Assembly (NCBI RefSeq): GCF_900090225.1
Contig: NZ_FMHY01000002.1
Span: 5,704,001-5,768,000, forward strand
Direction: 5' to 3'
Source of the DNA: Micromonospora eburnea
GTDB lineage: Bacteria; Actinomycetota; Actinomycetes; Mycobacteriales; Micromonosporaceae
Length of the DNA stretch: 64,000 nt
Made by a program: the position numbers and the translations under genes. Shown here piece after piece: positions 43,444 to 52,406 of the stretch; the first letter of the stretch is position 1, and the number at the start of each line of letters is the position of its first letter. The notes under the pieces were generated by a model, which did not search any database, was not told the DNA's origin, and saw only the letters and a list, made by a program, of their open reading frames with translations.

Positions 43444-44827
43444 CGGCGGGTTGCCTCTCCTCGGAACGATTCTGGTTACCGCGGGGCTCGGCGTGCTCGC
43501 CTCGCCCCGCGCTGTCGGATGCATCGCTCGGCGCGGCCCGGCTCACCAGCACGGTGTCGATCCGGTTACGCCGACCGGTGGTGCCCTCGGCGATCAGCCG
43601 GAGCCCGGCCACCTCGGCCTCGGCGCCGGGGATCGGCACCCGCCCGAGCGACTGGGCGAGCAGACCAGCGACCGTCTCCACCTCGTCGGTGGGCAGCTCG
43701 GTGTCGAACAGCTCACCCAGGTCCTCCACCGGCAGCCGGGCGGTCACCCGCACGGCCCCGTCCGCCAGGCGCTCGACCGGCGGGCGTTCGACATCGTACT
43801 CGTCGGTGATCTCACCGACGATCTCCTCCAGGATGTCCTCGATGGTGACCAGGCCACCGGTGCCGCCGTACTCGTCGACGACGATGACCATGTGGTTGCG
43901 GGCCGCCTGCATCTCGGAGAGCAGGTCGTCGACCGGCTTGGACTCCGGCACGAAGGTCGCCGGGCGCATCAGCTCCGAAACCGGGAGCTGGGTGGTGCGC
44001 GGATCGCCCCCCTGGGTACGCCGGATCAGGTCCTTGAGGTAGAGCACGCCGAGCACGTCGTCCACGCTCTCGCCGATCACCGGGATCCGGGAGAAGCCGG
44101 AGCGCAGGAAGAGCGCCAGCGCCTGGGCGAGCGTCTTGCGCTCCTCGATCCACACCATCTCGGTACGCGGCACCATCACCTCGCGGGCGATGGTCTCGCC
44201 GAGGGCGAAGACCGAATGGATCATCTGGCGTTCGCCGTGCTCCACGACACCGCGCTGCTCGGCCAGGTCGACCAGCTCGCGCAGCTCCACCTGGGTGGCG
44301 AAGGGCCCCTCCCGGAAGCCCCGCCCCGGGGTGACCGCGTTGCCGATCAGGATCAGCAGCGAGGCGAGCGGGTTGAGCGCCCGGCCCAACCAGCGCACCA
44401 GCGGCGCGACCGCACGGCCCACCGCGTACGCGTGCTGCCGGCCCAGCGTGCGGGGCGCGACGCCGACCACCACGAAACTGACCACGGTCATCGCCCCGGC
44501 GGTGACCAGGGCGGCCCGCCAGCCGGCGCCGAAGGTGTCCACCGCCACCAACGCGACCAGCGTGGTGGCGGTCAGCTCGGCCAGCAGCCGGAGCAGGAGC
44601 AGCAGGTTGAGATGGCGGACCACGTCACCGGCGACCGCCTGGAGGGTACGCGCGCCGCGCGCCCCGTCCCGGGCCAGCTCGGCGGCCCGGGCCGGCGAGA
44701 CGGCGGCCAGCGCCGCCTCGGTCATCGCGATGAGGCCGGCGAGCACCACCAGCCCCGCCGCGACGACGATGAGCTGGAGATCGGGCAGATTGGCAGGGTC
44801 GCTGCCGGCTGCCAGGGTGGTCATCAT
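43436..44827 (-). CDS. CNNM/CorC-type membrane protein with CBS pair (hemolysin family)
   Basis: A 463-residue protein with four parts: an N-terminal DUF21 membrane domain with about four helices (VVAAGLVVLAGLIAMTEAAL at the start), a CBS pair (REVMVPRTEMVWIEERKTLA and PVSELMRPATFVPESKPVDD), the conserved VVDEYGGTGGLVTIEDILEE, and a C-terminal CorC/HlyC domain. Members act in Mg2+/Co2+ efflux or homeostasis; the hemolysin name is historical. The ATG overlaps the ybeY stop (ATGA). Confidence 0.93.
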   Translation of the reverse strand: MMTTLAAGSDPANLPDLQLIVVAAGLVVLAGLIAMTEAALAAVSPARAAELARDGARGARTLQAVAGDVVRHLNLLLLLRLLAELTATTLVALVAVDTFGAGWRAALVTAGAMTVVSFVVVGVAPRTLGRQHAYAVGRAVAPLVRWLGRALNPLASLLILIGNAVTPGRGFREGPFATQVELRELVDLAEQRGVVEHGERQMIHSVFALGETIAREVMVPRTEMVWIEERKTLAQALALFLRSGFSRIPVIGESVDDVLGVLYLKDLIRRTQGGDPRTTQLPVSELMRPATFVPESKPVDDLLSEMQAARNHMVIVVDEYGGTGGLVTIEDILEEIVGEITDEYDVERPPVERLADGAVRVTARLPVEDLGELFDTELPTDEVETVAGLLAQSLGRVPIPGAEAEVAGLRLIAEGTTGRRNRIDTVLVSRAAPSDASDSAGRGEHAEPRGNQNRSEERQPADA

Positions 44828-45297
44828 GCCGACCGGGTCGACCGCCAGCTGGCCAGCAGTCGAGCCTGCAGACCGAACATCTCCCGTTCCTCCTCCGGCT
44901 CCGCGTGGTCGTAGCCGAGCAGGTGCAGCACCCCGTGCACGGTGAGCAGGTGCAGCTCGTCGGCGGCCGAGTGGCCGGCGGTGGCTGCCTGCTTGGACGC
45001 CACCTCGGGGCAGAGCACGATGTCACCGAGCAGCGCCGGCTCGCCGCCGGCCGGGGCGTTCTCCCCCGGACCGTGGTCGACGCTGCCCTCGTCCATGGGG
45101 AAGGCGAGCACGTCGGTCGGGCCGTCGCCGCCCATCCAGCGGTGATTCAGCTCGGACATGTAGTCGATGTCGACCAGCAGCACGGAGAGCTCGGCGAGGG
45201 GGTTGACCCCCATCTCGTCGAGGGCGTGCCGGGCGACGGCGAGCACGGCGTCGGTGTCGACCTCGACACCCGACTCATTGGCGATCTCGATGGACAA
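44824..45297 (-). CDS. ybeY: Endoribonuclease YbeY (rRNA maturation factor)
   Basis: A 157-residue metallo-RNase acting in 16S rRNA 3'-end processing. The zinc motif H121-x3-H125-x5-H131 (HGVLHLLGYDH) is intact. Upstream parts include ELSVLLVDIDYMSELN and the conserved GPTDVLAFPMDEG. The start is TTG at 45297, chosen for its AGAGGAAAG ribosome site and because the protein then has the usual length. It follows phoH by 19 bases, the standard arrangement. Confidence 0.95.
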   Translation of the reverse strand: MSIEIANESGVEVDTDAVLAVARHALDEMGVNPLAELSVLLVDIDYMSELNHRWMGGDGPTDVLAFPMDEGSVDHGPGENAPAGGEPALLGDIVLCPEVASKQAATAGHSAADELHLLTVHGVLHLLGYDHAEPEEEREMFGLQARLLASWRSTRSA

Positions 45298-45316
45298 CTT
45301 GTCTTTCCTCTGGTGA

Positions 45317-46375
45317 TTAGCGGCGCCGGCCGGCCCGGCCGCCCTGGGCGGTCCGCTCGGACACGGCGCGCACGCTCTGTGCCTGCTGGTTCTCCCGCTC
45401 GGCGTCCCAGCGGGCGTACGCGTCGACGATCTCGCCGACCAGCTTGTGCCGGACCACGTCGGAGCTGGAGAGCTGGGCGAAGTGCACGTCCTCGACATCG
45501 CTCAGGATCTCCCGGACCACCCGCAGGCCGCTGGTCGTCCCGCCCGGCAGGTCCACCTGGGTGACGTCACCGGTGACCACGATCTTGGAACCGAAGCCGA
45601 GCCGGGTGAGGAACATCTTCATCTGCTCGGGCGTGGTGTTCTGCGCCTCGTCCAGGATGATGAAAGCATCATTAAGCGTCCTGCCCCGCATGTACGCCAG
45701 CGGCGCCACCTCGATCGTGCCGGCCGCCATCAGCTTCGGGATGGACTCCGGGTCGAGCATGTCGTGCAACGCGTCGTACAGCGGGCGCAGGTACGGGTCG
45801 ATCTTCTCGTTCAGGGTGCCGGGCAGGAAGCCCAGCCGCTCCCCCGCCTCGACCGCCGGCCGGGTCAGGATGATCCGGTTGACCTGCTTGGCCTGGAGCG
45901 CCTGGACGGCCTTCGCCATCGCCAGGTAGGTCTTGCCGGTGCCGGCGGGGCCGATGCCGAAGACGATGGTGTGCGCGTCGATCGCGTCGACGTAGCGCTT
46001 CTGGCCGAGCGTCTTGGGACGGATGGTGCGTCCGCGCCGGGAGAGGATGTTGAGCGTCAGGACCTCGGCGGGCCGCTCGGTGCTGCCCTGCTCGAGCATG
46101 CCGACGGTACGCCGCACGGCGTCAGTGGTCAGGGTCTCGCCTTTCTCGATGAGTTCGAGCAACTCGCTGAAGAGACGCTCGGCGAGGGCGTTGTCCGCGG
46201 GCGCGCCCGTGATGGTGATCTCGTTGCCGCGCACGTGGACGTCACTGTTGACCGAGCGTTCGACGAGTCGCAGGATCTCGTCGCCCGCGCCGAGCAGGTT
46301 CACCATGATCTTCTGGTCGGGGACCGTGATCCTGGTCTGCACCCGGGGCGGGCCGGGAGGTGGGGTGCCGGTCAT
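45317..46375 (-). CDS. phoH: PhoH-family ATPase
   Basis: A 352-residue PhoH-like protein. A KH-like N-terminal region (RITVPDQKIMVNLLGAGDEI) is followed by the ATPase: Walker A FGIGPAGTGKTYLAMAKAVQ, ILTRPAVEAGERLGFLPG, Walker B AFIILDEAQNTTPEQMKMFL and VVTGDVTQVDLPGG. It is linked by gene order to ybeY and rRNA processing. The start is uncertain: ATG at 46375 is chosen, while an in-frame GTG at 46453 would add 26 residues of low complexity. Confidence 0.94.
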   Translation of the reverse strand: MTGTPPPGPPRVQTRITVPDQKIMVNLLGAGDEILRLVERSVNSDVHVRGNEITITGAPADNALAERLFSELLELIEKGETLTTDAVRRTVGMLEQGSTERPAEVLTLNILSRRGRTIRPKTLGQKRYVDAIDAHTIVFGIGPAGTGKTYLAMAKAVQALQAKQVNRIILTRPAVEAGERLGFLPGTLNEKIDPYLRPLYDALHDMLDPESIPKLMAAGTIEVAPLAYMRGRTLNDAFIILDEAQNTTPEQMKMFLTRLGFGSKIVVTGDVTQVDLPGGTTSGLRVVREILSDVEDVHFAQLSSSDVVRHKLVGEIVDAYARWDAERENQQAQSVRAVSERTAQGGRAGRRR

Positions 46376-46507
46376 AGGTCGGGCCGTCGGGCCCTGCGCC
46401 ACCTGCTTCCGATCTCGGTCGCCGAGCCCTGCCGGCACGGCGTACGGTTCCACCCATCGTATCGGGTCAACACCGGCCGCACCCCGCCCATTTCCGCCGG
46501 TAGGAGA

Positions 46508-47884
46508 TCAACTGCCGGTGCGGAAGTCGTACCCCTCGAAGGTCTCCTGTTGGCGGGTGAAGCGGTAGGTCGCCCAGTGCATCCGGATCACCGCGCCGCG
46601 CTCGTCGCGGGTCAACCGCAGCAGCTCACCCACCTCGCGCCCGGCGACGGTACGGAACACGTCCGGCCGGTCCGGCAGCGGCGCGAACACCGCCGGCGGC
46701 TTGCCGGCCGGGTCGTCCGCGCCCCGGGCCCGCAGCGTCCCGTCGTGCCAGGAGAAGACGTACTCGAAGCCCTCGCCCCACCAGCGGCCCAGCATCCCGC
46801 GCAGGTGCTCGGGGGCCGGCGGGCCGGGGCGCCACGGCTCGATGTCGGCCGGGTCGTGCTCGGCCGCCGCGGCGAGCAGCTGGTGCGGCAGGTCGAACAC
46901 CTCCACGCCGGTGCCGGAGGAGCCGAGCACCGCGCACCCCATCGCGCCCGCGGTGCCGTCCCCGCCGCGCCGGCCGTAGACGGCGGCCAGGAAACCGGGC
47001 ATCGCCCCGTCGTGCCCCACGTGCACCACCCGCCCCGACTGTGGCACCACGATCAGGCCCAACCCGAAGCCGGCCGACCACAGCGCCTCGTCGGTGGTGG
47101 TCAGCGGCCAGCGCATCTCGTCGAGGGTGGCCGGGGCGAGCACCGCGCCGGCCGGGTCCAGCGCGGCCGGATCGGCCAGGAAGGCCGCCCAGCGCGCCAT
47201 GTCCGGCGCGGTGCTCCAGAGCTGCGCGGCCGGGGCTACCCCGCCGAAGTCGGTCGGCGGCTCCGGGCGCGCCTCGTCGGAGTACGCGTCGACCAGGAAC
47301 CCGGTCGCCGCCCGGTCGCCGGGGGTGGGGCCGGTGGCGGTCAGCCCGAGCGGGGCGAGCACCCGCTCGGCCAGCACCTCCGCCCAGGTGCCGCCGCGCA
47401 GCCGGGCGACCAGCTCGCCGAGCAGCGCCATCCCGAGGTTGGAGTAGTGGTAGCGCCGGCCGGTCGGCAGCACCCGCTCCACCCGGGCCAGGTCGGCGAT
47501 CAGCTCGGCCGCGTCGGGGGCCCGCAGCGTGTCCCAGACGTCGCCGTGCGGCTCGCGCTGGAGGCCCGCGGTGTGCGACAGCAGCCGGCGTACGGTCAGC
47601 TCGCCGTGCGCCGGCAGGTCGAGGTGCCGCCCGATCGGGTCGTCCAGGTCGAGCAGGCCGTCGTCCCGGCACTGCAGCACCAGCACCGAGGTGAAGGGCT
47701 TGGTGACCGAGCCGATCCGGAACACCGTGTCCGGGCCGAGCGGGGTGTCGTTGCCGGTCCCGCCGACCGCACAGGTCCAGAGCGGCCGGTCGGCCCGGTG
47801 CAGGGCGACCGAGACCGCCGGGATCCGGCCCTGGGCCTGCGTCTGCCGCACCATCCGGCCCAGCCGGTCATGCACCGTGATCAT
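46508..47884 (-). CDS. Serine hydrolase of the class C beta-lactamase family
   Basis: A 458-residue penicillin-binding-protein-like hydrolase. The Ser-x-x-Lys motif is S59-V-T-K62 in FRIGSVTKPFTSVLVL. The Tyr-x-Asn motif is in RRYHYSNLGMALLGELVARL, and the third motif is HVGHDGAMPGF. No signal peptide is visible, so it is likely cytoplasmic, an esterase or D-aminopeptidase type. An extra C-terminal lipocalin-like domain follows (EYVFSWHDGTLRARGADDPA). Not necessarily a resistance gene. Confidence 0.88.
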   Translation of the reverse strand: MITVHDRLGRMVRQTQAQGRIPAVSVALHRADRPLWTCAVGGTGNDTPLGPDTVFRIGSVTKPFTSVLVLQCRDDGLLDLDDPIGRHLDLPAHGELTVRRLLSHTAGLQREPHGDVWDTLRAPDAAELIADLARVERVLPTGRRYHYSNLGMALLGELVARLRGGTWAEVLAERVLAPLGLTATGPTPGDRAATGFLVDAYSDEARPEPPTDFGGVAPAAQLWSTAPDMARWAAFLADPAALDPAGAVLAPATLDEMRWPLTTTDEALWSAGFGLGLIVVPQSGRVVHVGHDGAMPGFLAAVYGRRGGDGTAGAMGCAVLGSSGTGVEVFDLPHQLLAAAAEHDPADIEPWRPGPPAPEHLRGMLGRWWGEGFEYVFSWHDGTLRARGADDPAGKPPAVFAPLPDRPDVFRTVAGREVGELLRLTRDERGAVIRMHWATYRFTRQQETFEGYDFRTGS

Positions 47885-47905
47885 GGGTGCAGTCTAGGGA
47901 AGGGC

Positions 47906-48256
47906 TCAGCGGCAGAGCATCGGGCCGAGCGGCGCGCCGCCGAAGACGTGCGCGTGCACGTGGAATACCTCCTGGCCGGCGTACGCCCCGGTGTTGAACA
48001 TCAGCCGGAAACCGTCGGCGAGCAGCCCCTCATCCTCGGCCACCGTGGCGGCGGTGGCCAGCACCTCACCGGCCAGCCCCGGGTCGCCCTGGGCGAGGGT
48101 GGCCACGTCCGCGTAGTGCTCCTTCGGGATCACCAGCACGTGGGTGGGTGCCTTGGGGTCGATGTCGCGGAAGGCGAGGGTGGTGGCGGTCTCCCGCACG
48201 ATGGTGGCCGGAATCTCCCCGGCGACGATCCGGCAGAACAGGCAGTCGGTTCCCAT
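47906..48256 (-). CDS. HIT-family hydrolase (HinT-like)
   Basis: A 116-residue nucleotide-binding protein of the histidine-triad superfamily, acting on AMP conjugates (purine nucleoside phosphoramidates). It begins DCLFCRIVAGEIPATIVRET, has HVLVIPKEHYADVATLA, and ends with the triad H99-V-H101-A-H103-V. The first Cys pair may bind zinc. The start follows a TACACT hexamer by 6 bases (probably leaderless), and a copy of the bipartite repeat occupies the upstream promoter region. Confidence 0.93.
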   Translation of the reverse strand: MGTDCLFCRIVAGEIPATIVRETATTLAFRDIDPKAPTHVLVIPKEHYADVATLAQGDPGLAGEVLATAATVAEDEGLLADGFRLMFNTGAYAGQEVFHVHAHVFGGAPLGPMLCR

Positions 48257-48262
48257 TCCGGC

Positions 48263-48318
48263 AGTGTAAGGAAGGGTCCCCTGTTATCGCTTTCCGCATA
48301 GGAAGGGCCCTTGTTAAC
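48263..48318 (+). repeat. Bipartite GGGGCCCC/TTAAC intergenic repeat, copy 3
   Basis: It opens with AGTGTAAGGA exactly as copy 1 does, followed by two units AAGGGTCCCCTGTTATC and GAAGGGCCCTTGTTAAC whose G-runs are 31 bases apart. Its left edge contains the minus-strand TACACT hexamer of the HIT gene, 6 bases before the ATG. The spacing is identical to copy 1 and dus. Confidence 0.8.
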
Positions 48319-48348
48319 CGGCGTGCCCGGTGCGGCACGATGGCGCAC

Positions 48349-49110
48349 ATGACGGGACGGGCGGTACTGGTGACGGGGGCCTCGCGTGGCATCGGGCGCG
48401 CGGTGGCCCAGGCGTTCGCGGCGGGCGGGGACCGGGTGGCGATCCACCACCGGGACTCGGCGGAGCCGGCCGAGAAGCTGCGCGCGGAGCTGCCCGGCGA
48501 CGGACACGTGGTGGTCCGCGCCGACCTCACCGACCCGGACGCGGTACGGGCGATGGTGGACGCGGCGGCGGAGCGCCTCGGTGGGCTCGACGTCCTGGTC
48601 AACAACGCCGGCGTGTACGGCCCGGCCGACCCGCCGCACCCGGTCTTCGAGAGCTCCTACGAGCAGTGGCGGCAGCAGTGGCGGCAGGTGCTGGACACCA
48701 ACCTGTTCGGCGCCGCGAACGCTGCCTGGTGCGCCGCGCAGCACATGCGCGAGCGGGGCGGGCGGATCATCAACGTCTCCTCCCGGGGCGCGTTCCGGGG
48801 TGAACCGGACAACCCCGCGTACGGGGCGAGCAAGGCGGGGATGAACGCGATGGCCCAGTCCCTCGCGGTGGCCCTCGCGCCCTACGGCATCGCGGTGGCG
48901 AGCGTCGCCCCCGGCTTCGTCGAGACCGACATGACCACCGAGCACCTCCATGGCCCCCGGGGCGACGCGATCCGCGCCCAGTCCCCGTTCCGCCGGGTGG
49001 CGCGCCCCGAGGAGATCGCCGCTGCGGTGCGCTGGCTGGCCAGCCCCGAGGCCGAATGGGCCGCCGGCACCATCATCGACCTCAACGGCGCGTCCTACCT
49101 GCGGAGCTGA
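48349..49110 (+). CDS. Short-chain dehydrogenase/reductase
   Basis: A 253-residue SDR of the classical type. The NAD(P)-binding motif is VLVTGASRGIGRAVAQAF, with DVLVNNAGVYGPADPPHPVF after it. The active site has Ser in IINVSSRGAFRGEPDN and YGASKAGM (Tyr-x3-Lys). VASVAPGFVETDM and the end AAGTIIDLNGASYLRS fit FabG-like reductases. The substrate is unknown. The ATG at 48349 lies 7 bases after CACGAT; an in-frame ATG at 48340 is an alternative. Confidence 0.9.
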   Translation: MTGRAVLVTGASRGIGRAVAQAFAAGGDRVAIHHRDSAEPAEKLRAELPGDGHVVVRADLTDPDAVRAMVDAAAERLGGLDVLVNNAGVYGPADPPHPVFESSYEQWRQQWRQVLDTNLFGAANAAWCAAQHMRERGGRIINVSSRGAFRGEPDNPAYGASKAGMNAMAQSLAVALAPYGIAVASVAPGFVETDMTTEHLHGPRGDAIRAQSPFRRVARPEEIAAAVRWLASPEAEWAAGTIIDLNGASYLRS

Positions 49111-49174
49111 TCCCGCCTCTCCGCCTCGGCATCGGTCGGTACCGCGCCGCCCAGCTCCGCGCGCCCGTGCCGGA

Positions 49175-49909
49175 TCACCAGCGGTTCAGGCGGGCGGAGA
49201 GGACGCTGAGGGCGGCGACGCCGGCTGTGGAGGTGCGCAGCACGGACGGGCCCAGCCGGACGGTACGGGCACCGGCCTCGCGGAAGGCCGACAGCTCGGC
49301 GGGAGCGATACCGCCCTCGGGCCCCACCACCAGCACGATCTCGCCGATTTCCGGCAGATCGGCGGTGGTGAGGCGTTCCTCGGCCTCCTCGTGCAGCACG
49401 AACGCGGCGGCCGCCCCGGCGATCCGTCGGGCCACCGTCGCGGTGGACTCGTCGGGCGTGCCGGCCACCACCGGCAGCCAGGCGCGGCGGGCCTGCTTGG
49501 CCGCTTCCCGGGCGGTGGCCGCCCACTTCTCCCGGGCCCGTACGCCCCGGTCGCCGCGCCACTGGGTCACCGAGCGGGACGCCGCCCAGGGAACGATCTC
49601 GTCCACCCCGACCTCGGTCATCGCCTGCACGGCCAACTCGCCCCGGTCGCCCTTGGCGATGCCCTGCACCACGACGAGCCGGGGAAGGGACGCGTCGACG
49701 TACCCCCGGGAGGTGACCGCCAGGTCGAGGGTGCCCCGGCCGACGGCGGTGACCACCGCGCCGGCCGTGCCGCCCCGGCCGTCGGCGAGCAGCAGCTCCT
49801 CGCCGACCCGCAGCCGCTGCACGGTGGCGGCGTGATGCCCCTCCGGGCCGTCGAGGGTCAGCGTGTCGCCGGTGGGCAGCGCCTCGACCAGGAACAGCGG
49901 CGCCGACAC
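49175..49909 (-). CDS. rsmE: 16S rRNA (uracil-1498-N3)-methyltransferase RsmE
   Basis: A 244-residue SPOUT-class methyltransferase that methylates U1498 of 16S rRNA using SAM. It has an N-terminal PUA-like domain (EGHHAATVQRLRVGEELLLA) and a C-terminal trefoil-knot domain with AVQAMTEVGVDEIVPWAASR, IVLVVGPEGGIAPAELSAF and VRLGPSVLRTSTAGVAALSV. The GTG at 49909 begins 1 base after the dnaJ stop; an ATG at 49936 inside dnaJ is a less likely start. dnaJ-rsmE order is widely conserved. Confidence 0.94.
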   Translation of the reverse strand: MSAPLFLVEALPTGDTLTLDGPEGHHAATVQRLRVGEELLLADGRGGTAGAVVTAVGRGTLDLAVTSRGYVDASLPRLVVVQGIAKGDRGELAVQAMTEVGVDEIVPWAASRSVTQWRGDRGVRAREKWAATAREAAKQARRAWLPVVAGTPDESTATVARRIAGAAAAFVLHEEAEERLTTADLPEIGEIVLVVGPEGGIAPAELSAFREAGARTVRLGPSVLRTSTAGVAALSVLSARLNRW

Positions 49910-49910
49910 G

Positions 49911-51071
49911 CTAGGCGTGCCCGTTGAAGGCGTCACGCATCCGGGAGAAGAAGCCGCCCTGCTTGGTCAGCTCGGCGACCTCCTCGCCCCGGGTCTTGGC
50001 GAACTCGCGCAGCATCCGCTCCTGGTCGGCGTCGAGCTTCGTCGGGGTACGCACGTCCAGGTGGACGTAGAGGTCGCCCCGACCGGTGCCGCGCAGGTGC
50101 GGTACGCCCCGGGCGCGCAGCCGCAGCGTGCTGCCCGGCTGGGTGCCCGGCTTGACGTCGACCGTCTCCTCGCTGTCCAGCGTCTTGATGGTGAGCCGGG
50201 TGCCGAGCGCGGCGGCGGTCATCGGCACGGTGACCCGGCAGTGCAGGTCGTCGCCCTTGCGCGAATAGACGTCGTGCGGCCGCTCGTGGATCTCCACGTA
50301 GAGGTCGCCGGCCGTGCCGCCGCCGGGGCCGACCTCGCCCTGCTGGGCCAGCCGGATCCGCATGCCGTCCTCGACGCCCGCCGGAATCTTGACGGTGAGC
50401 GAGCGGCGGGTCCGCACCCGGCCGTCACCGGCACAGGTCGGGCAGGGGTGCGGGATGGTGGTGCCGTAGCCCTGGCAGACCGTGCACGGCCGGGCGGAGA
50501 CCACCTGGCCGAGGAAGGTCCGCTGCACCGACTGCACCTCGCCCCGGCCCCCGCACGCCTCGCAGGTGGCGAGGTGGGTGCCCGCCGCGGTGCCCGCGCC
50601 CGAGCAGGTGGTGCAGAGCACGGCGGTGTCGACCGTGATCGGGGCCTCGACGCCGAACGCCGTCTCGTTGAGGTCCAGTTCCAGCCGCAGGATCGCGTCC
50701 GCGCCCGGCCGGGTACGCGGACGCGGGCCACGCGCACCGCCGGCGGCGCCGCCGAAGAACGCGTCCATGATGTCCTGGAACCCGACGAACGGGCCGGCGC
50801 CACCCGGACCGCCCGGCCCGGCGCCCCCGCCGCCCGGTGCCAACGGGTCGCCGCCCAGGTCGACGATCTGCCGTTTCCGGTCGTCCGAGAGGACCTCGTA
50901 CGCGGCGTTGATGTCCTTGAACTTCTCCTGTGCCTCCGGATCCGGATTGACGTCCGGGTGGAACTGCCGCGCCAGCTTGCGGTAGGCGCGCTTGATCTCG
51001 TCGTCGGAGGCTTCCCGGCTGACGCCGAGAATGCCGTAGTAGTCCCTGGCCACTGCGTTCGGTGTCCTCAT
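49911..51071 (-). CDS. dnaJ: Chaperone protein DnaJ
   Basis: A 386-residue type I J-protein that stimulates DnaK ATPase. The J domain has RDYYGILGVSREASDDEIKR with HPD in ARQFHPDVNPDP. A short Gly/Phe-poor but Gly/Pro-rich linker (GGGGAGPGGPGGAGP) follows. The four zinc repeats are CTTCSGAG, CEACGGRG, CTVCQGYG and CPTCAGDG, before the substrate-binding C-terminal domains. It is the second DnaJ type (dnaJ2) found with hrcA in actinobacteria. GTG at 51053 (VARDYYG) is an alternative start. Confidence 0.96.
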   Translation of the reverse strand: MRTPNAVARDYYGILGVSREASDDEIKRAYRKLARQFHPDVNPDPEAQEKFKDINAAYEVLSDDRKRQIVDLGGDPLAPGGGGAGPGGPGGAGPFVGFQDIMDAFFGGAAGGARGPRPRTRPGADAILRLELDLNETAFGVEAPITVDTAVLCTTCSGAGTAAGTHLATCEACGGRGEVQSVQRTFLGQVVSARPCTVCQGYGTTIPHPCPTCAGDGRVRTRRSLTVKIPAGVEDGMRIRLAQQGEVGPGGGTAGDLYVEIHERPHDVYSRKGDDLHCRVTVPMTAAALGTRLTIKTLDSEETVDVKPGTQPGSTLRLRARGVPHLRGTGRGDLYVHLDVRTPTKLDADQERMLREFAKTRGEEVAELTKQGGFFSRMRDAFNGHA

Positions 51072-51127
51072 GTTCGTCTCGCGTTGCGCCGGTCGCCGGC
51101 CTCAGGCCGGCCGTCGCCCCTGACTGG

Positions 51128-52150
51128 TCAGTTCTGGGCCAGCAGCTCGCCCACGTAGCGTGCCACGGCCCGCACCGTGGCGATGGTGCCGGGGTAGTCC
51201 ATCCGGGTCGGCCCGAGCACCCCCAGGCCGCCGACGATGGTGCTACCCGGGCCGTACCCGGTGCTGACGACCGAGGCGGCCCGCAGATTGTCGATCTCGT
51301 TCTCGTCGCCGATCAGCACCCGGGTGGTGCTCGGCTCGGTCTCGCCGATGAGCTTGAGCAGCACGACCTGCTCCTCGAGCGCCTCGAGGACGGGCCGCAG
51401 GGTGCCCTGGAAGTCGAGCAGGCCGCCCCGGGTGAGGTTGGCCGTGCCGGCCAGCGCGATGCGTTCCTCGTGTCGCTCGACCAGCGTCTCCAGCAGCACG
51501 CTGGAGAGCGTGGCCATGGCCGGCCGCAGCTGCGGCGAGGACTCGTCCACCAGCGCCTGGACCAGCGGCGGCGTGTCCGACAGCCGGGTGCCGACCAACT
51601 TTTCGTTGACCAGCCGGCGCAGGTCGGTGACCTCCTCGACCGAGGTCGGCCCGGGCAGCTCGACCAGCCGCTGCTCGACCCGTCCGGTGTCGGCGATCAT
51701 GACCAGCATCAGCCGGGTGGTGGAGATCGGCACCAGTTCCAGGTGGCGCACCTTGGAGCGGGCCAGGCTCGGGTACTGCACCACGGCCACCTGCCGGGTG
51801 AGCTGGGCCAGCAGTCGCACCGTGCGGTGCACCACGTCGTCCAGGTCGACCGCGCCGGCCAGGAAGCGCTCGATGGCCCGGCGCTCGGCCGGGCTGAGCG
51901 GCTTGACCCGGGAGAGTCGGTCGACGAAGAGCCGGTAGCCACGGTCGGTGGGCACCCGGCCGGCGCTGGTGTGCGGCTGCCGGATGTAGCCCTCGTCCTC
52001 CAGTACGGCCATGTCGTTGCGGACGGTGGCCGGGGAGACGCCGAGTTGGTGGCGCTCGACCAGGGACTTGCTGCCGACCGGCTCCTGCGTGGCGACGTAG
52101 TCCTCGACGATCGCGCGGAGCACGGCGAGCTTGCGGTCGTCGAGACCCAT
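51128..52150 (-). CDS. hrcA: Heat-inducible transcription repressor HrcA
   Basis: A 340-residue repressor of heat-shock genes that binds CIRCE. The N-terminal winged helix is LDDRKLAVLRAIVEDYVATQ with GVSPATVRNDMAVLEDEGYI and QPHTSAGRVPTDRGYRLFVD. A GAF-like core follows, ending in IVGGLGVLGPTRMDYPGTIA. The ATG has an AGGAGGTGGGGAG ribosome site. A CIRCE element lies 85 bases upstream, so hrcA-dnaJ is autoregulated. Confidence 0.96.
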   Translation of the reverse strand: MGLDDRKLAVLRAIVEDYVATQEPVGSKSLVERHQLGVSPATVRNDMAVLEDEGYIRQPHTSAGRVPTDRGYRLFVDRLSRVKPLSPAERRAIERFLAGAVDLDDVVHRTVRLLAQLTRQVAVVQYPSLARSKVRHLELVPISTTRLMLVMIADTGRVEQRLVELPGPTSVEEVTDLRRLVNEKLVGTRLSDTPPLVQALVDESSPQLRPAMATLSSVLLETLVERHEERIALAGTANLTRGGLLDFQGTLRPVLEALEEQVVLLKLIGETEPSTTRVLIGDENEIDNLRAASVVSTGYGPGSTIVGGLGVLGPTRMDYPGTIATVRAVARYVGELLAQN

Positions 52151-52234
52151 CTCCCCACCTCCTGACGCACCTCGGCCCGCCCGGCGTGCGGCAGCACCTG
52201 TTCGGGCAGGCGACCCGCGGCACCGGTCGAGCGT

Positions 52235-52261
52235 CTGGCACTCGACTGTAGCGAGTGCCAG
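52235..52261. promoter_or_regulatory. CIRCE element upstream of hrcA-dnaJ
   Basis: CTGGCACTC-N9-GAGTGCCAG, a perfect 9-9-9 inverted repeat that matches CIRCE (TTAGCACTC-N9-GAGTGCTAA) apart from the second and third bases of each outer end. HrcA binding here represses the operon at normal temperature. Confidence 0.92.
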
Positions 52262-52393
52262 TCTACGTCGGCGCGCCCACCGACGCGATGATCAGTGACG
52301 GACCCCGGGTGCGGCCCGCCGCACACTTCGCCAGAGCCGAACAGTCGGACATCCGGGTCGGTGTCGGTCTGGTGCATCCTTGCGAACGGGACC

Positions 52394-52406
52394 TAACGTG
52401 ACGTCC
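52394..52406 (+). promoter_or_regulatory. Leaderless promoter of the DUF4870 protein
   Basis: TAACGT (52394-52399), 7 bases, then ATG at 52407. No ribosome site. It lies 133 bases from the CIRCE element on the opposite strand. Confidence 0.5.

Noticed and set aside
45446..48301. 951-codon plus-strand open frame
   Set aside because: It spans the antisense of phoH, the serine hydrolase and the HIT gene, all of which are well supported.
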